A DNA stretch of 64,000 nucleotides from Verrucomicrobiota bacterium (GCA_023428915.1 JAEYWL010000111.1:1-64000), one strand, 5' to 3'; numbered from the stretch's first letter, positions 8,632 through 18,298 are shown. The notes: generated by a model not told the origin, from the sequence alone. A program made the numbers and translations.

Positions 8632-10213
8632 TCGCCTGTTTAGTTTCGAGATAAGCACTTAAGTTGCCGTCATAAATTCGGATGCCATCTTCTTCAAAGG
8701 CGATGATTTTATTCGTAGATTTTTCAATCAAATCGCGGTCATGGCTGGCAACAATTACAGTCCCCTTATATTCTTCAAGAGCCCAAGCGAGAGCTGAAAC
8801 TGCTTCGAGGTCAAGGTGGTTGTTAGGCTCATCCAATATAATGACATTATGCTCGACTAATGTCATGCCGCCCAAAATGAGGCGCGCTGTTTCACCGCCC
8901 GATAGCATGGAGACCTTTTTAAAGGCATCGTCTCCGGCAAATAACATTTTACCCAGGACGCTGCGAATTTCCTGGTCATAAATGCCTGAGCGGCGCGCTT
9001 TTAGCCACTCAAATGCGGTTAAGGAAGAGTTCTTGTCTACAATTTCTGCATGATTTTGGGGAAAATAAGAAATCTGCACCATATGCCCCAACTCCACTTT
9101 ACCAGAGTCTGGTGCGTGCGCTTGGGCGAATAATTTCAACAATGTTGATTTGCCTCGTCCGTTAGCCCCAATCACTCCAATCTTTTCACCGCGCTCCACC
9201 TCCAGGCTAAAATCACGGATTACTTCTAAGCCATCATAGCCTTTAGAAACCTCTTGTACTTTGAGAACAATTTTGCCAGGCTGTTTTTCGGTGGGAATAA
9301 AGCGGATATACGGGCGCTGGATATTCGATTTTTTCAATTCCTGCGGCTGTAATTTTTGAATTTCGCGCATGCGGGATTGCACCTGGCTGGCACGCGTACC
9401 GGCACCAAAACGGGCTACAAATTCGCGCAGCTGCGCAATTTTTTTTTCTTTAGATTTGGCTTCTCTTTCTGCCTGATCGCGTACGGAGGTTTTAGCGACA
9501 ATCATCTCGTCATAGTTGCCGGGGTAGATGATAATGGTGTCATAGTCGATATCGGCAATGTGCGTGGTGACAGAGTTTAAAAAGTGCCTGTCGTGGCTAA
9601 TGACAATTAATACCCCTTTATAATTGTGCAGGAAAGTCTCAAGCCAGCCGATCGATTCTAAATCTAGGTGGTTGGTCGGTTCGTCCAATAGCAGCGCTTG
9701 AGGATCGCCAAAGAGTGCCTGGCAAAGCAGTACCCGGAACTGCATATCAGTAGGGATGGTGCTCATTTTTTGCTGGAAATACTCACCTTTGACTCCCATG
9801 CCATGCAGCAATAGCTCAGCATTAGCGTCGGCAGAGTAGCCGTCTTCTTCAGCCACGATTCCCTCTAATTCCCCGAGGCGCATACCGACTTCGTCTGTCA
9901 TTTCCATATCGTAAAGCTTGTCGCGCTCTTTCATGGCATCCCATAGGCGCTTATTGCCCATAATGACTACATCCAGAACAAGGTCGTCGTGGTAATCTTC
10001 AATATTCTGCCTTAAAATACCGACGCGGTCAGGCAGCGTCACATTTCCGCTAGTGGCTTCTTCCAAGCCCATAATAATTTTCAAAAGGGTCGATTTACCT
10101 GCACCATTTGGGCCGGTTAAACCGTAGCGATTTCCTGCATTGAATGTGACGGAAACGCTTTCAAAGAGAATACGACTGCCGAAACTTTTGGAAATTTGGG
10201 AAAGTGTGATCAT
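8624..10213 (-). CDS. ABC-F family ATPase (YbiT/Uup type)
   Basis: Two ABC ATPase domains without membrane segments, joined by a charged linker (about residues 240-310), the mark of ABC-F proteins that act on the ribosome. Walker A motifs are GPNGAGKST and GANGRGKST, the second signature is LSGGETARL, and the Walker B motifs are LLLDEPTNHLD and IILDEPNNHLD. The 529 residues are normal for the YbiT-like branch. Chlamydia has an ABC-F gene (CT348) beside xerC (CT347), and the same pair occurs here. Confidence 0.9.
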   Translation of the reverse strand: MITLSQISKSFGSRILFESVSVTFNAGNRYGLTGPNGAGKSTLLKIIMGLEEATSGNVTLPDRVGILRQNIEDYHDDLVLDVVIMGNKRLWDAMKERDKLYDMEMTDEVGMRLGELEGIVAEEDGYSADANAELLLHGMGVKGEYFQQKMSTIPTDMQFRVLLCQALFGDPQALLLDEPTNHLDLESIGWLETFLHNYKGVLIVISHDRHFLNSVTTHIADIDYDTIIIYPGNYDEMIVAKTSVRDQAEREAKSKEKKIAQLREFVARFGAGTRASQVQSRMREIQKLQPQELKKSNIQRPYIRFIPTEKQPGKIVLKVQEVSKGYDGLEVIRDFSLEVERGEKIGVIGANGRGKSTLLKLFAQAHAPDSGKVELGHMVQISYFPQNHAEIVDKNSSLTAFEWLKARRSGIYDQEIRSVLGKMLFAGDDAFKKVSMLSGGETARLILGGMTLVEHNVIILDEPNNHLDLEAVSALAWALEEYKGTVIVASHDRDLIEKSTNKIIAFEEDGIRIYDGNLSAYLETKQANA

Positions 10214-10271
10214 AATTTATTTTTTGCGTAAAAAGGGTTAAATAGGAGATCTAATAATAATCTCTTCAGCC

Positions 10272-11195
10272 TTAATGTGAAAGGGAATTTATTGCACGGG
10301 GGTGGGTGCGGTCATAGACCTCTTTTTTAAGCTTGGGAGAGACTTGGGTGTAAATGGTCGTTGTTATTGGAGTGCTGTGTCCTAAAAGGACTTGAATAGT
10401 CTTTAAATCCATGCCATTTTCTAACCAGTGTGTGGCTATAGTGTGGCGAATGGTATGCGGGGTAATTTTACCGGACAGGCCGGCCGTCCGCAGATATTTG
10501 GCAAAATTGCGATCTACGGAGCGGGGTGAAAGGCGCGTGCCTTCCCGGTTGAGAAATACCGCGTGTTTATCCAGTTCTGGCTCGTGTCCATCGCAGCGTA
10601 GATGCCGTTCAAGATGCGAGAGGTATTGCTTAATCCATTCTGCGGCATTTTGGGTGATCGGAATTACCCGTTCTTTTTTGCCTTTGCCTTTTATTCTGAT
10701 AAGGAGGCCTGTCAAATCTATGTCTTCCCGATTTAAGTTGACCAGCTCGCTAACACGTAGGCCGGAGCTATAAAATAGCTCCATGATCGTGCGGTCGCGG
10801 AAACCTAAATAACACCCCAGATCGGGAGCGGCAAGCAGCTCTTTTACTTGTTCATAGGTCAGGCAGGAAGGCAGCGTTTTTTCCAATTTGGGGGTTTCCA
10901 GCTCATCAGCCGGATTATGTTCAAGGATTTTTTGCCGGTGGGCCCAGCGGAAAAAAGTCCGCAGAGTGGCCAGACGGCGTGCAATGGAGCGTTTTTGACT
11001 GCCTTTTTTAGCTTGCTCCGCGACAAAAGCGCGTAAATGGTATTTGTCGACAAGTTTTAGGTCTGCAAGGTGCTTTTCTTCTAGAAATGCTAAAAATCGG
11101 GCAAGGTCCAAACCGTAATTGCGGATAGTGTGCTCCGACGCCTGCTTCACAGCATGCAAATAGAGACTGAATTGTTCAATTAGTTGCGAAATCAT
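10272..11195 (-). CDS. xerC: Tyrosine recombinase XerC/XerD
   Basis: Site-specific recombinase that resolves chromosome dimers at dif. An N-terminal SAM-like core-binding domain (1-90) is followed by the catalytic domain, with Arg in SSGLRVSELVNL, Lys in the KGKGKKERVIP loop, HTIRH, a LLGH box and the nucleophile Tyr in TTIYTQVS. Its 307 residues are of typical length. Its place beside the ABC-F gene matches CT347. No dif-like site was identified in the window. Confidence 0.9.
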   Translation of the reverse strand: MISQLIEQFSLYLHAVKQASEHTIRNYGLDLARFLAFLEEKHLADLKLVDKYHLRAFVAEQAKKGSQKRSIARRLATLRTFFRWAHRQKILEHNPADELETPKLEKTLPSCLTYEQVKELLAAPDLGCYLGFRDRTIMELFYSSGLRVSELVNLNREDIDLTGLLIRIKGKGKKERVIPITQNAAEWIKQYLSHLERHLRCDGHEPELDKHAVFLNREGTRLSPRSVDRNFAKYLRTAGLSGKITPHTIRHTIATHWLENGMDLKTIQVLLGHSTPITTTIYTQVSPKLKKEVYDRTHPRAINSLSH

Positions 11196-11221
11196 GGCCT
11201 TTTAGATTTATAAGCGTCTCC

Positions 11222-11971
11222 TTAGTACAGCACTTTTTCTAAAAAAAGTCCATGAGCAGGTGCTGCTTGAGCTGCCAAACGGCGGTCTTGCGAAGCAAAA
11301 ATAGCTCTAATTTCGCTTGGCGTAGTTTTTCCTGAGGCTGCATGCAGCAGCGTGCCTACCATATTACGGACCATCTTGTATAAAAATCCGTCGCCCTCAA
11401 ATACCAGCCGCACTCCTCCAGGCTGTTCGATGATGTCTAAGCGATAGATCGTGCGGATGGAGTCCCGTGCAGCTACGCCCTCATGAGCCGAGTTGGCAAA
11501 GGCTTTAAAATCATGTGTGCCGACAAATTCTGCAGCCGCTTCTTTTAAGGCCGCGAGTGAAATTTTGAAAGGGACGCGGTAGGCATATAGCCGTTTAAAA
11601 GGAGACATTACTTGGTCGAGCCAAAGATGGTAGTGGTAAACTTTTCCGACGGCACTATAGCGTGCATGAAAGCCTGCTGGAGCCGGCTCGATCTGCAGTA
11701 TCCGTATATCTGATGGCAGCAGGGCATTGGCTGAACGCAGAAATGAATAAGGGGTTATTGGAGCTTCGCAATGGAAATGCGCCGCTTGTCCATGGGCATG
11801 CACTCCCGCATCGGTGCGGCCAGAACCTATGACCTTAACTGGTTCGCGTAAAAACACCTTAAGGGTTGTTTCCAAGGTTTCTTGGACAGACGGACCATTC
11901 GGCTGCACTTGCCAGCCGTTATACAGTGTGCCGTCATAGGCAATCAGGATTTTGTAAATTGGCACACTCAT
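11222..11971 (-). CDS. truA: tRNA pseudouridine(38-40) synthase
   Basis: Modifies uridines in the anticodon arm of many tRNAs. The catalytic aspartate is in GSGRTDAGVHAHGQ. YDGTLYNGWQVQPN at the N-terminus and FLYKMVRNMVGTLL near the C-terminus are also characteristic. Its start overlaps the ispD stop by four bases. truA-ispD-lpxG-SWIB is the order of CT463-CT460. Confidence 0.95.
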   Translation of the reverse strand: MSVPIYKILIAYDGTLYNGWQVQPNGPSVQETLETTLKVFLREPVKVIGSGRTDAGVHAHGQAAHFHCEAPITPYSFLRSANALLPSDIRILQIEPAPAGFHARYSAVGKVYHYHLWLDQVMSPFKRLYAYRVPFKISLAALKEAAAEFVGTHDFKAFANSAHEGVAARDSIRTIYRLDIIEQPGGVRLVFEGDGFLYKMVRNMVGTLLHAASGKTTPSEIRAIFASQDRRLAAQAAPAHGLFLEKVLY

Positions 11972-12672
11972 AAGACTATTTTTTGAGGCAGCAGCAGTTC
12001 GGCAATGTGCAGATCTTCAGGGGTTGTGATTTTTAAATTAGCATAAGAGCCCGAAACCATTTTTGCTGGGATTTGCAGCAGTTCCACTAATGAAAGGTCG
12101 TCTGTAACTGCAGCATTAAGTTCTTTAGCCTTGGCAAAGCCTTTTTTCAATAATTCTATTCGAACTGCTTGAGGCGTCTGCACCTCCCAAAAGCGGGAGC
12201 GGTCGGGGGTGTTGAGAATGGTGCCGTCGGCAGCAGTCTCTTTGATAGTAAATTTCAAGGGCATGCCTGCCGCTGCGGCGCCTGCTTTGTGTGCATGCAA
12301 AAGCACATTTTCTACTATCTTCTTGGTAATTAAGGGACGCGCTGCGTCATGTACACAGACTAGTTCTATTTCCTTTGAAATTTTTTGCAGGCCATTAAAT
12401 ACGGAGTCCTGGCGCTGCTCTCCGGGCTCTGCAAAATGCAGCCGGCAAGTGGAATTTATGGCAGCTTCAAGAAATAGAGGGCGGTATTCTTCCCTGCAGA
12501 CTACTACCAGTTCCTGGATCGGCAGCTGGCAAAATACTTCAAAGCTCCAGAGCGCGACAGGTTTTCCCCGTAAAGGCAAATATTGTTTCGGCATACTGCT
12601 GCCCATTCTACTGCCTACGCCGCCGGCTAAAAGGATTACCGCAGTGGTTGGAAAAGGATGGAGCATATTCAC
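11968..12672 (-). CDS. ispD: 2-C-methyl-D-erythritol 4-phosphate cytidylyltransferase
   Basis: Third step of the MEP pathway to isoprenoid precursors. The nucleotide-binding start LLAGGVGSRMGSSMPKQYLPL-type motif, the VHDAARPLI motif and the TPQAVR motif are all intact. Its 234 residues are typical. The start overlaps the lpxG stop by four bases, so lpxG, ispD and truA form a tight leftward operon. Corresponds to CT462. Confidence 0.95.
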   Translation of the reverse strand: MNMLHPFPTTAVILLAGGVGSRMGSSMPKQYLPLRGKPVALWSFEVFCQLPIQELVVVCREEYRPLFLEAAINSTCRLHFAEPGEQRQDSVFNGLQKISKEIELVCVHDAARPLITKKIVENVLLHAHKAGAAAAGMPLKFTIKETAADGTILNTPDRSRFWEVQTPQAVRIELLKKGFAKAKELNAAVTDDLSLVELLQIPAKMVSGSYANLKITTPEDLHIAELLLPQKIVL

Positions 12673-13658
12673 CTCCTTAATGTTAGTTGCAATGTTTCAG
12701 GAATTGAAAACCAGCGAAAGGCAAAAGAGGCGCCAAGGCCGCGGTTGATATAGACAGACTTTTTGTCATAATTGTAGAGGCCGCTTACGAATTGCTTTTG
12801 TTCCGAGGCTAAAAAAGCATCGCGAATAATAGGTAAATTCACTTGGGCCCCATGCGTATGTCCACACAATACCACTTCTCCAGGATAATTATGGAGAAGG
12901 GGGAGGGCATCGGGATTATGCAGTAAGATGACTCCGGGATAGGCTTTATTGTAGTTGGCAAAAGCGGCAGCCGGATCTGTCTTGTTTAACATGTATTCAC
13001 CCAGCCCGCAGATATTTAAGAAGGTGTCTTTAATGGGAATAGTGACAGTTTCGTTGTGCAGCAAACGGAATGGGGACTCGCTTAGCAGCTCCACCAGTTC
13101 TTTGTGAAGAGGAATCTTGGCAATCTCTGGTGAAAATGTGCCTGTAGGGTTGTTGTTTTTAAATAACCGTTTTAAGCCCTTTACCAAAGCAGGCTGAGGG
13201 TTTCTGCTGGGTACATACTCGCCCGCAGCGTTTATGCCTACCATAGAAGCGTAGTCATGGTTGCCAAGCACTGCAAAACAGCCATATGGTGCTGAAAATT
13301 CCTTAAGAAAAGCCAGCAGCCGCTCTTTTTCCCAAATAGTAGACTCAGAGATAAAATCGCCGCAAAATAAAATGAGGTCCGGAGCAAACAGGCGGGCTTG
13401 CCTGATTGCTTTAGCGAGTTGCTTTGGGTGGCTGTTTTTGCCAAAATGCAAATCGCTTATTTGAAAAATTTTTATTCCATCCAGGCTTTCGGGCAATTCA
13501 GGAATCTTGAGAGTCAATGAGGTGTGATGCAATAGGCGGGGTTCGATATAACGCGGCCAAATCCCCACTACGCTTACAAGACACCAAAGATCCCAAAGTG
13601 TGTGGATGATTTTATGTTGCATAGAGGTAGCTGCTTGGAGTGTAAAAGAGGAAAGCAT
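12669..13658 (-). CDS. lpxG: Metallophosphoesterase, LpxG-like UDP-2,3-diacylglucosamine hydrolase
   Basis: A calcineurin-like phosphoesterase with an N-terminal hydrophobic stretch that could anchor it in the inner membrane. Metal-binding motifs appear in order: ISDLHFG, CGDFIS, LGNHDYA and LCGHTHGAQ. Chlamydia CT461, at the same position beside ispD and SWIB, was shown to be the lipid A pathway enzyme LpxG, so that role is inferred here. The start at 13658 is the first ATG. A TTG eight codons upstream and an ATG twelve codons downstream are alternatives, none with a good ribosome site. Confidence 0.8.
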   Translation of the reverse strand: MLSSFTLQAATSMQHKIIHTLWDLWCLVSVVGIWPRYIEPRLLHHTSLTLKIPELPESLDGIKIFQISDLHFGKNSHPKQLAKAIRQARLFAPDLILFCGDFISESTIWEKERLLAFLKEFSAPYGCFAVLGNHDYASMVGINAAGEYVPSRNPQPALVKGLKRLFKNNNPTGTFSPEIAKIPLHKELVELLSESPFRLLHNETVTIPIKDTFLNICGLGEYMLNKTDPAAAFANYNKAYPGVILLHNPDALPLLHNYPGEVVLCGHTHGAQVNLPIIRDAFLASEQKQFVSGLYNYDKKSVYINRGLGASFAFRWFSIPETLQLTLRR

Positions 13659-13709
13659 AGCATAGTTATGAGATAATTGCAAAAGTGTGAATCATGCGCT
13701 TTAATGAAT

Positions 13710-13776
13710 TAAGCGCCAATTATTTGTCGTTAAGGTCCTTGGCGTCGTTAAGGTCCATTTGTCCATTTAAGCGCCA
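13710..13776. repeat. Intergenic repeat, degenerate copy (family 2)
   Basis: TAAGGTCCTTGGCGTCGTTA at 13731-13750 with its continuation to 13760 is the near-exact reverse complement of the left end of the element at 6915. AAGCGCC words lie at both ends. It separates lpxG from the SWIB gene. Confidence 0.6.
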
Positions 13777-13794
13777 AAAATGAATTGGGGAAAA

Positions 13795-13832
13795 AGAAGA
13801 AAAGAGCGACGCAAGAAAACCCTTACGTCGCT
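13795..13832 (-). terminator. Rho-independent terminator of the SWIB gene
   Basis: On the minus strand AGCGACGTAAG pairs with CTTGCGTCGCT (one G-U pair) and is followed by a pyrimidine run CTTTTCTTC then five T. It starts nine bases after the SWIB stop codon. Confidence 0.8.
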
Positions 13833-13840
13833 AGCGGTGA

Positions 13841-14128
13841 CTATTTGTGGCTTGCGAGCTTGGGTTCTTCCAAGTGTTTAGAAATTTTGCTTGTCATTTT
13901 GAACATATCGATTGGCTGAGGGGATCCAAATACCTTAGCTAATTTTGGGTCCGGATTAATATTGCGTTTATTATTTGGATCTTGAAGTTTGTGTTTTTTA
14001 ATGTAGTCCCATAATTTTTTCATCACTTCTGTACGAGGAATGGCTTCTCTGCCAATAACTTCTGCAAGTGCTTCACTTGGCTGCACTGGCTTCATAAAAG
14101 CGGAATTTTTTTGATTTTTCGTCGACAT
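13841..14128 (-). CDS. SWIB/MDM2-domain protein
   Basis: 95 residues, nearly all one SWIB domain: IPRTEVMKKLWDYIKKHKL, then DPNNKRNINPD and KVFGSPQPIDMFKMTSKISKHL. SWIB domains are otherwise mostly eukaryotic chromatin proteins and are a known chlamydial peculiarity (CT460; also fused to topoisomerase I), often linked to chromatin condensation. Position next to lpxG matches Chlamydia. Confidence 0.9.
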   Translation of the reverse strand: MSTKNQKNSAFMKPVQPSEALAEVIGREAIPRTEVMKKLWDYIKKHKLQDPNNKRNINPDPKLAKVFGSPQPIDMFKMTSKISKHLEEPKLASHK

Positions 14129-14407
14129 GATGTCTCCTTATGTAATGTACGTTAAACAAAATATTTTAAACGTCGAGAGAGGTCTCTCACGTTTGTTTAC
14201 TTAATAGGGTCTTTTATCGGTGAAACGATTTTCAAGTCAAAACAATTTCACGCGAATAGGGTAAGTTTTTAATGTAAGCTTTTGTGGTTTAGATTGTTAA
14301 ATTAAAATATTTTTTATACATCCCAGTAATGCTCGTTATCTCCCTACTTGCAAATTAGCAATAGATTTGGCAACTTGAATACAAGAGTTAATAAGCCAAG
14401 AGAGTGT

Positions 14408-16645
14408 ATGCCAGCTAATGTAAAAAATGAAAGAGTTAAAACAATGGAGACTTTTGAAGTTGCAGCCCTGCTTGAGCAGGCAGGCAAGCTTGCAGGGCTG
14501 ATCGCTCATTTACAGGCTGTAGATAATCTGGAAAAGCGTTTACAGCTATTATTAGACTGGCCTGAAACGGCAGCATTTTTAAATGAAAATACCCTTTTTA
14601 GATCTGTATTGCCCCGTTTTTCCTTAGGGCAGCAAGCGGCATTGCTGGCAGTCGCTGCAATTGGAGAAGGGAAAATTGTATTTAATAAACTCAATCATTC
14701 AGAAGAAGCTTTGGCGAAGCTGCGCAGCATTGCTGAGCAACTGCAGGAGATAGAAGCATTTTACCATGCTATCGGCGGAGTTATTGGCTACCATAAGGAA
14801 ATGCTATTGCTTATAGCTGCCCAACTAAAAGGGGAATCATCGACCAGCGGCTGCCGCTTTATTAAACCTCATGGCTTTCATCTTTTTCAAGAAAATGATG
14901 AGGTTAGGGAAAGCCTGCTAAGAGGGATTAAGGAGCTAGGGGAACTTTGTGAAATCTATCCTGTAGGAGGGGCTGGAGACCGCCTTAATTTAAAAGAAGG
15001 GCAAGAGGCCTTGCCGGCAGCTTGCCTGCAGTTTACAGGAAGGACCTTGCTGGAGCTGCTATTACGCGATTTACAGGGAAGGGAGTATCTGCACTATAAA
15101 CTCTTTGGAAAGCAAGTTGCCACGCCCATAGCGATGATGACCTCTCATGAAAAAAATAATCACCGGCATATTCAAACGATTTGCGAGCAAAAACAATGGT
15201 TCGGCAGAGGCAGAGAAGCTTTTTTTTTCTTTATACAACCTTTAGCTCCTGTCATTACTAAAGAGGGGCATTGGTCTTTAAAAGAACCCCTTAAGTTGAC
15301 TTTAAAACCGACAGGACATGGTGTTCTTTGGAAACTGGCAGCAGACTCAGGCGCGTTTGACTGGCTGGAAAAACAGGGAAGAAAAAAAGCTGTAGTACGC
15401 CAAATCAATAATCCCTTGGCAGGTACAGATACAACTTTACTGGCCTTTGCAGGTTATGGGCAGCGGTATGATAAAGCTTTTGGTTTTGCATCCTGTCCCC
15501 GTTTTTTAAATGCCAGCGAAGGAATGGATGTTTTGTGCGAAAAAATGCTGTCTGAGAGCCTTTATGAATACAGCCTTACAAATGTTGAGTACACTGAGTT
15601 TGTTAAATATGGGATCAAAGATGAACCAGAAGAGCCAGGTTCCCAATATTCAGCCTTTCCCTGCAACACAAATATTTTATTTGCTGACCTGCAAGCTATG
15701 CGCAAGGCAGTGCAGCAATGCGTCATTCCAGGCATGCTCTGCAATTTAAAATCCAAAGCCAATTTTATTGATGAAGAAGGAAAAGCTCGCGAGGTGCCGG
15801 CCGGCAGGCTTGAATCCACGATGCAAAACATTGCCGATTACATTGTCGATAGCCGGGATCACCGCATACAGGAGCAGGAGCAGGAAGCTTTGAGCAGCTA
15901 TCTCACTTTTAATGAAAGGCGCAAAACTATTTCAGTAACCAAGAAGAGTTATGTCCCAGGAGAAGATCCGACAGATACACCTGAATGGTGTTTTTGGGAT
16001 CTTCTAGCCAACCAGCAAGAACTTTTGTCCCGCTATTGCGGGATGCAAATCCCTGAAAATAGAAAATTTGAAGAATATCTTGCCAAAGGCCCTGCATTTA
16101 TTTTCCTCTACCACCCAGCTTTAGGCCCCCTGTACTCTATTATAGGTCAAAAAATCAAAAGAGGCAAAATCGAGCAGGGTTCTGAGTGGCAATTGGAGAT
16201 AGCGGAATTCGCCTGCGAGAATTTGCATTTGGAAGGCAGCTTATTAATTACTGCTTCAGAGGTAATGGGAGAAAAAGGGATAAACCAAAAGCTGCATTAC
16301 AGCAACTCTGCAGGCAAATGCGAACTTTACAATGTACACGTACAAAATGAGGGCATAGACTGCGAGGCAAAAAATATTTATTGGAAAAACCAGATTGTCC
16401 GTAAAGAATGTTTGCGAATTGAAATCCAAGGCAATGGGGAATTCTATGCTAAAGACGTTAGCTTCCGGGGTAATATTGCCATAACAGTACCTGCAGGGCA
16501 AAGGATGGCGGCTTCCATGAAAGATGGCAGAGTGGTGTATACAATGAGCGCAATAGACAAGCCTACCTGGCATTGGCAATATGAGCTGAAGGAAAATAAT
16601 AAAATAGAGATCAGGCCTTGCCAACAGCCAGCTGACAAGCTATAA
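14408..16645 (+). CDS. UGP3-like nucleotide-sugar pyrophosphorylase (plant plastid type)
   Basis: A 746-residue protein of the UDPGP family, matching from memory the plastid UDP-glucose pyrophosphorylase UGP3 over almost its full length. Landmarks: PVGGAGDRL (about residue 184), then FTGRTLLELLLRDLQGRE, YKLFGKQVATPIAMMTS, EKNNHRHI, WFGRGRE, FFIQPLAPV, KPTGHGVLWKLA, VRQINNPLAGTDTTLLA, FGFASC, VEYTEF, NTNILFADL, RLESTMQNIAD, NERRKTIS, YHPALGPLYSI, EWQLEIAEF and a beta-helix-like C-terminus. UGP3 supplies UDP-glucose for sulfolipid synthesis in chloroplasts; the bacterial substrate is unknown. The first in-frame codon is TTG at 14348. ATG 14408, after GAGAG, is preferred, with ATG 14444 also possible. 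Confidence 0.85.
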   Translation: MPANVKNERVKTMETFEVAALLEQAGKLAGLIAHLQAVDNLEKRLQLLLDWPETAAFLNENTLFRSVLPRFSLGQQAALLAVAAIGEGKIVFNKLNHSEEALAKLRSIAEQLQEIEAFYHAIGGVIGYHKEMLLLIAAQLKGESSTSGCRFIKPHGFHLFQENDEVRESLLRGIKELGELCEIYPVGGAGDRLNLKEGQEALPAACLQFTGRTLLELLLRDLQGREYLHYKLFGKQVATPIAMMTSHEKNNHRHIQTICEQKQWFGRGREAFFFFIQPLAPVITKEGHWSLKEPLKLTLKPTGHGVLWKLAADSGAFDWLEKQGRKKAVVRQINNPLAGTDTTLLAFAGYGQRYDKAFGFASCPRFLNASEGMDVLCEKMLSESLYEYSLTNVEYTEFVKYGIKDEPEEPGSQYSAFPCNTNILFADLQAMRKAVQQCVIPGMLCNLKSKANFIDEEGKAREVPAGRLESTMQNIADYIVDSRDHRIQEQEQEALSSYLTFNERRKTISVTKKSYVPGEDPTDTPEWCFWDLLANQQELLSRYCGMQIPENRKFEEYLAKGPAFIFLYHPALGPLYSIIGQKIKRGKIEQGSEWQLEIAEFACENLHLEGSLLITASEVMGEKGINQKLHYSNSAGKCELYNVHVQNEGIDCEAKNIYWKNQIVRKECLRIEIQGNGEFYAKDVSFRGNIAITVPAGQRMAASMKDGRVVYTMSAIDKPTWHWQYELKENNKIEIRPCQQPADKL

Positions 16646-16671
16646 TCAAATATTCACCGAAAAGGAAGATT

Positions 16672-17770
16672 ATGACTCAAGAATTGTCCATGCGTTTAAA
16701 AGAAATCGATAACCGCATCCTTCACATGTGGAGGTATCTTTGACTTGGCTTCGAAAGAAGCCAGGGTAAAAGAACTCGAATCCCAAATGGAAGCAGACAG
16801 CTTTTGGGATGACAATCAAGCTGCGCAGAAAATTATCGACGAGTGCAACAAATTAAAAGCCTGGACAGTTCCCTGCCACGAATTGTACAAACGATTTTAT
16901 GACGTTAAAGAGCTCTTTCCGGATGCCTTGGAAAGCGGCGACGAGGCTCTCATCAATGAGCTTGTCCAAGAACTTGACAGGGTGGAAAGCGATCTCGGTG
17001 AACTTGAAGTGCGCCGCATGCTTTCCGGGGAGCTGGATAGTAAAAATTGTTATTTAAGCATCAACTCCGGAGCCGGCGGGACCGAGGCTTGCGATTGGGC
17101 TGATATGCTCTTTCGCATGTACCAACGTTGGGCTGTCAAGCGGGGCTGGAAAATAGAAATCGTAGATTTATTGGAAGGAGATGTGGCAGGCATCAAAAAT
17201 GCCACCATAAAAATTATAGGCTCTTTTGCTTACGGCTATGCCAAGGCTGAGAAGGGGGTGCACCGGCTGGTCAGAATTTCTCCTTTTGACAGTAATGCTA
17301 AAAGGCATACTAGCTTTGCGTCAGTCGATGTGAGCCCCGAAATCGAAGATGATATCCAGATCGAAATCCGTCCTGAAGACGTACGCATCGATACCTATCG
17401 CTCTTCCGGAGCCGGCGGGCAGCACGTTAACAAAACGGACTCGGCGGTACGCCTAACCCACTTGCCAACCGGTATTGTAGTCTCCTGTCAAAATCAACGC
17501 AGCCAGCTGCAAAACAAAGAATCTTGCTTTAAAATGCTGCGTTCAAAATTATACGAAATCGAAGTGACAGAAAGGGAAAATGCTTTAAGGGCTATAGGCG
17601 GAGAGAAGAAAGAGATTGCTTGGGGCAGCCAAATCCGCAATTATGTGTTTCAACCCTACACCTTAGTCAAGGATACACGCACCAAAGCTGAATCAGGTAA
17701 TATACAAGCCGTTATGGATGGCGATATCGATATTTTCATTAATGCTTATCTTAAGGAGTATGGAGGATGA
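16672..17770 (+). CDS. prfB: Peptide chain release factor 2, with programmed +1 frameshift
   Basis: Recognises UGA and UAA stop codons. ATG at 16672 opens a 23-codon frame ending in CTT TGA (16738-16743). An internal Shine-Dalgarno-like GGAGG lies just upstream of CTTTGAC. A +1 shift there joins the main frame from 16742 (GAC) to 17770, giving about 365 residues. This is the classic autoregulatory frameshift of bacterial prfB, where low RF2 favours shifting. The catalytic GGQ is in SSGAGGQHVNKTDSAVR. Corresponds to CT459. The stop codon overlaps the next gene. Confidence 0.95.
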
Positions 17771-18282
17771 GCGAACTGCCGCAGCCGGATGAAATTCCCG
17801 GTTTAGAAGTGCGATTCACTGAAGAAAGCGATGATAAGTATCTGCAGCAGTGGCTAATGGATCCCTCGCTCGGCAAAGCTTTTCCCATGTACGATGTGGC
17901 AGAAGTCACCGATGCCGTTTCCCGTTGGATTAGTTTCGCCCGTTTCAAATGCAGCTTGACAGTGACAATGTATGGCGTACCCTGCGGTTTAGCTACGCTT
18001 TATTTACAGCCCTATCGCAAATTGGCGCACCAGACTGAATTTGGCATTATCATTAGCAATGAATTTCGCGGCAAAGGTGTCGGCGGTTTTTTAATGACAT
18101 CCTTGATGCGTTTAGCAAAAGAGCAGTTCCGCATCGAGTTGATTCATTTGCAGGTGCATGCCGAAAATCCCGCCATTAAGTTTTACCAAAGGTATGGTTT
18201 TCGAGAATTTGGGCGGCAGAACTGCTGGATGAAAGAAGATGGCTCTTTTATCGGCCGCGTCTTCATGGAGCGCTTCCTCTAA
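17767..18282 (+). CDS. GNAT-family N-acetyltransferase
   Basis: 171 residues with a GNAT fold. The acetyl-CoA loop is probably NEFRGKGVGGFLM, with the following helix and the AENPAIKFYQRYGFRE strand pattern near the end. It overlaps prfB by four bases (ATGA), which suggests coupled translation. The same gene sits after prfB in Chlamydia (CT458). One possible substrate is a protein N-terminus or ribosomal protein, as for RimJ/RimL relatives. This is not determined. Confidence 0.85.
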   Translation: MSELPQPDEIPGLEVRFTEESDDKYLQQWLMDPSLGKAFPMYDVAEVTDAVSRWISFARFKCSLTVTMYGVPCGLATLYLQPYRKLAHQTEFGIIISNEFRGKGVGGFLMTSLMRLAKEQFRIELIHLQVHAENPAIKFYQRYGFREFGRQNCWMKEDGSFIGRVFMERFL

Positions 18283-18298
18283 AGAAAGATTCCGTACA

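Noticed and set aside
16256..16624. 122-residue leftward open frame inside the UGP3-like gene
   Set aside because: Fully antisense to a well-supported gene and without any recognisable motif.
16741..16743. In-frame TGA in prfB as a disrupting mutation or selenocysteine codon
   Set aside because: The surrounding GGAGG and CTTTGAC are the classic programmed frameshift site.
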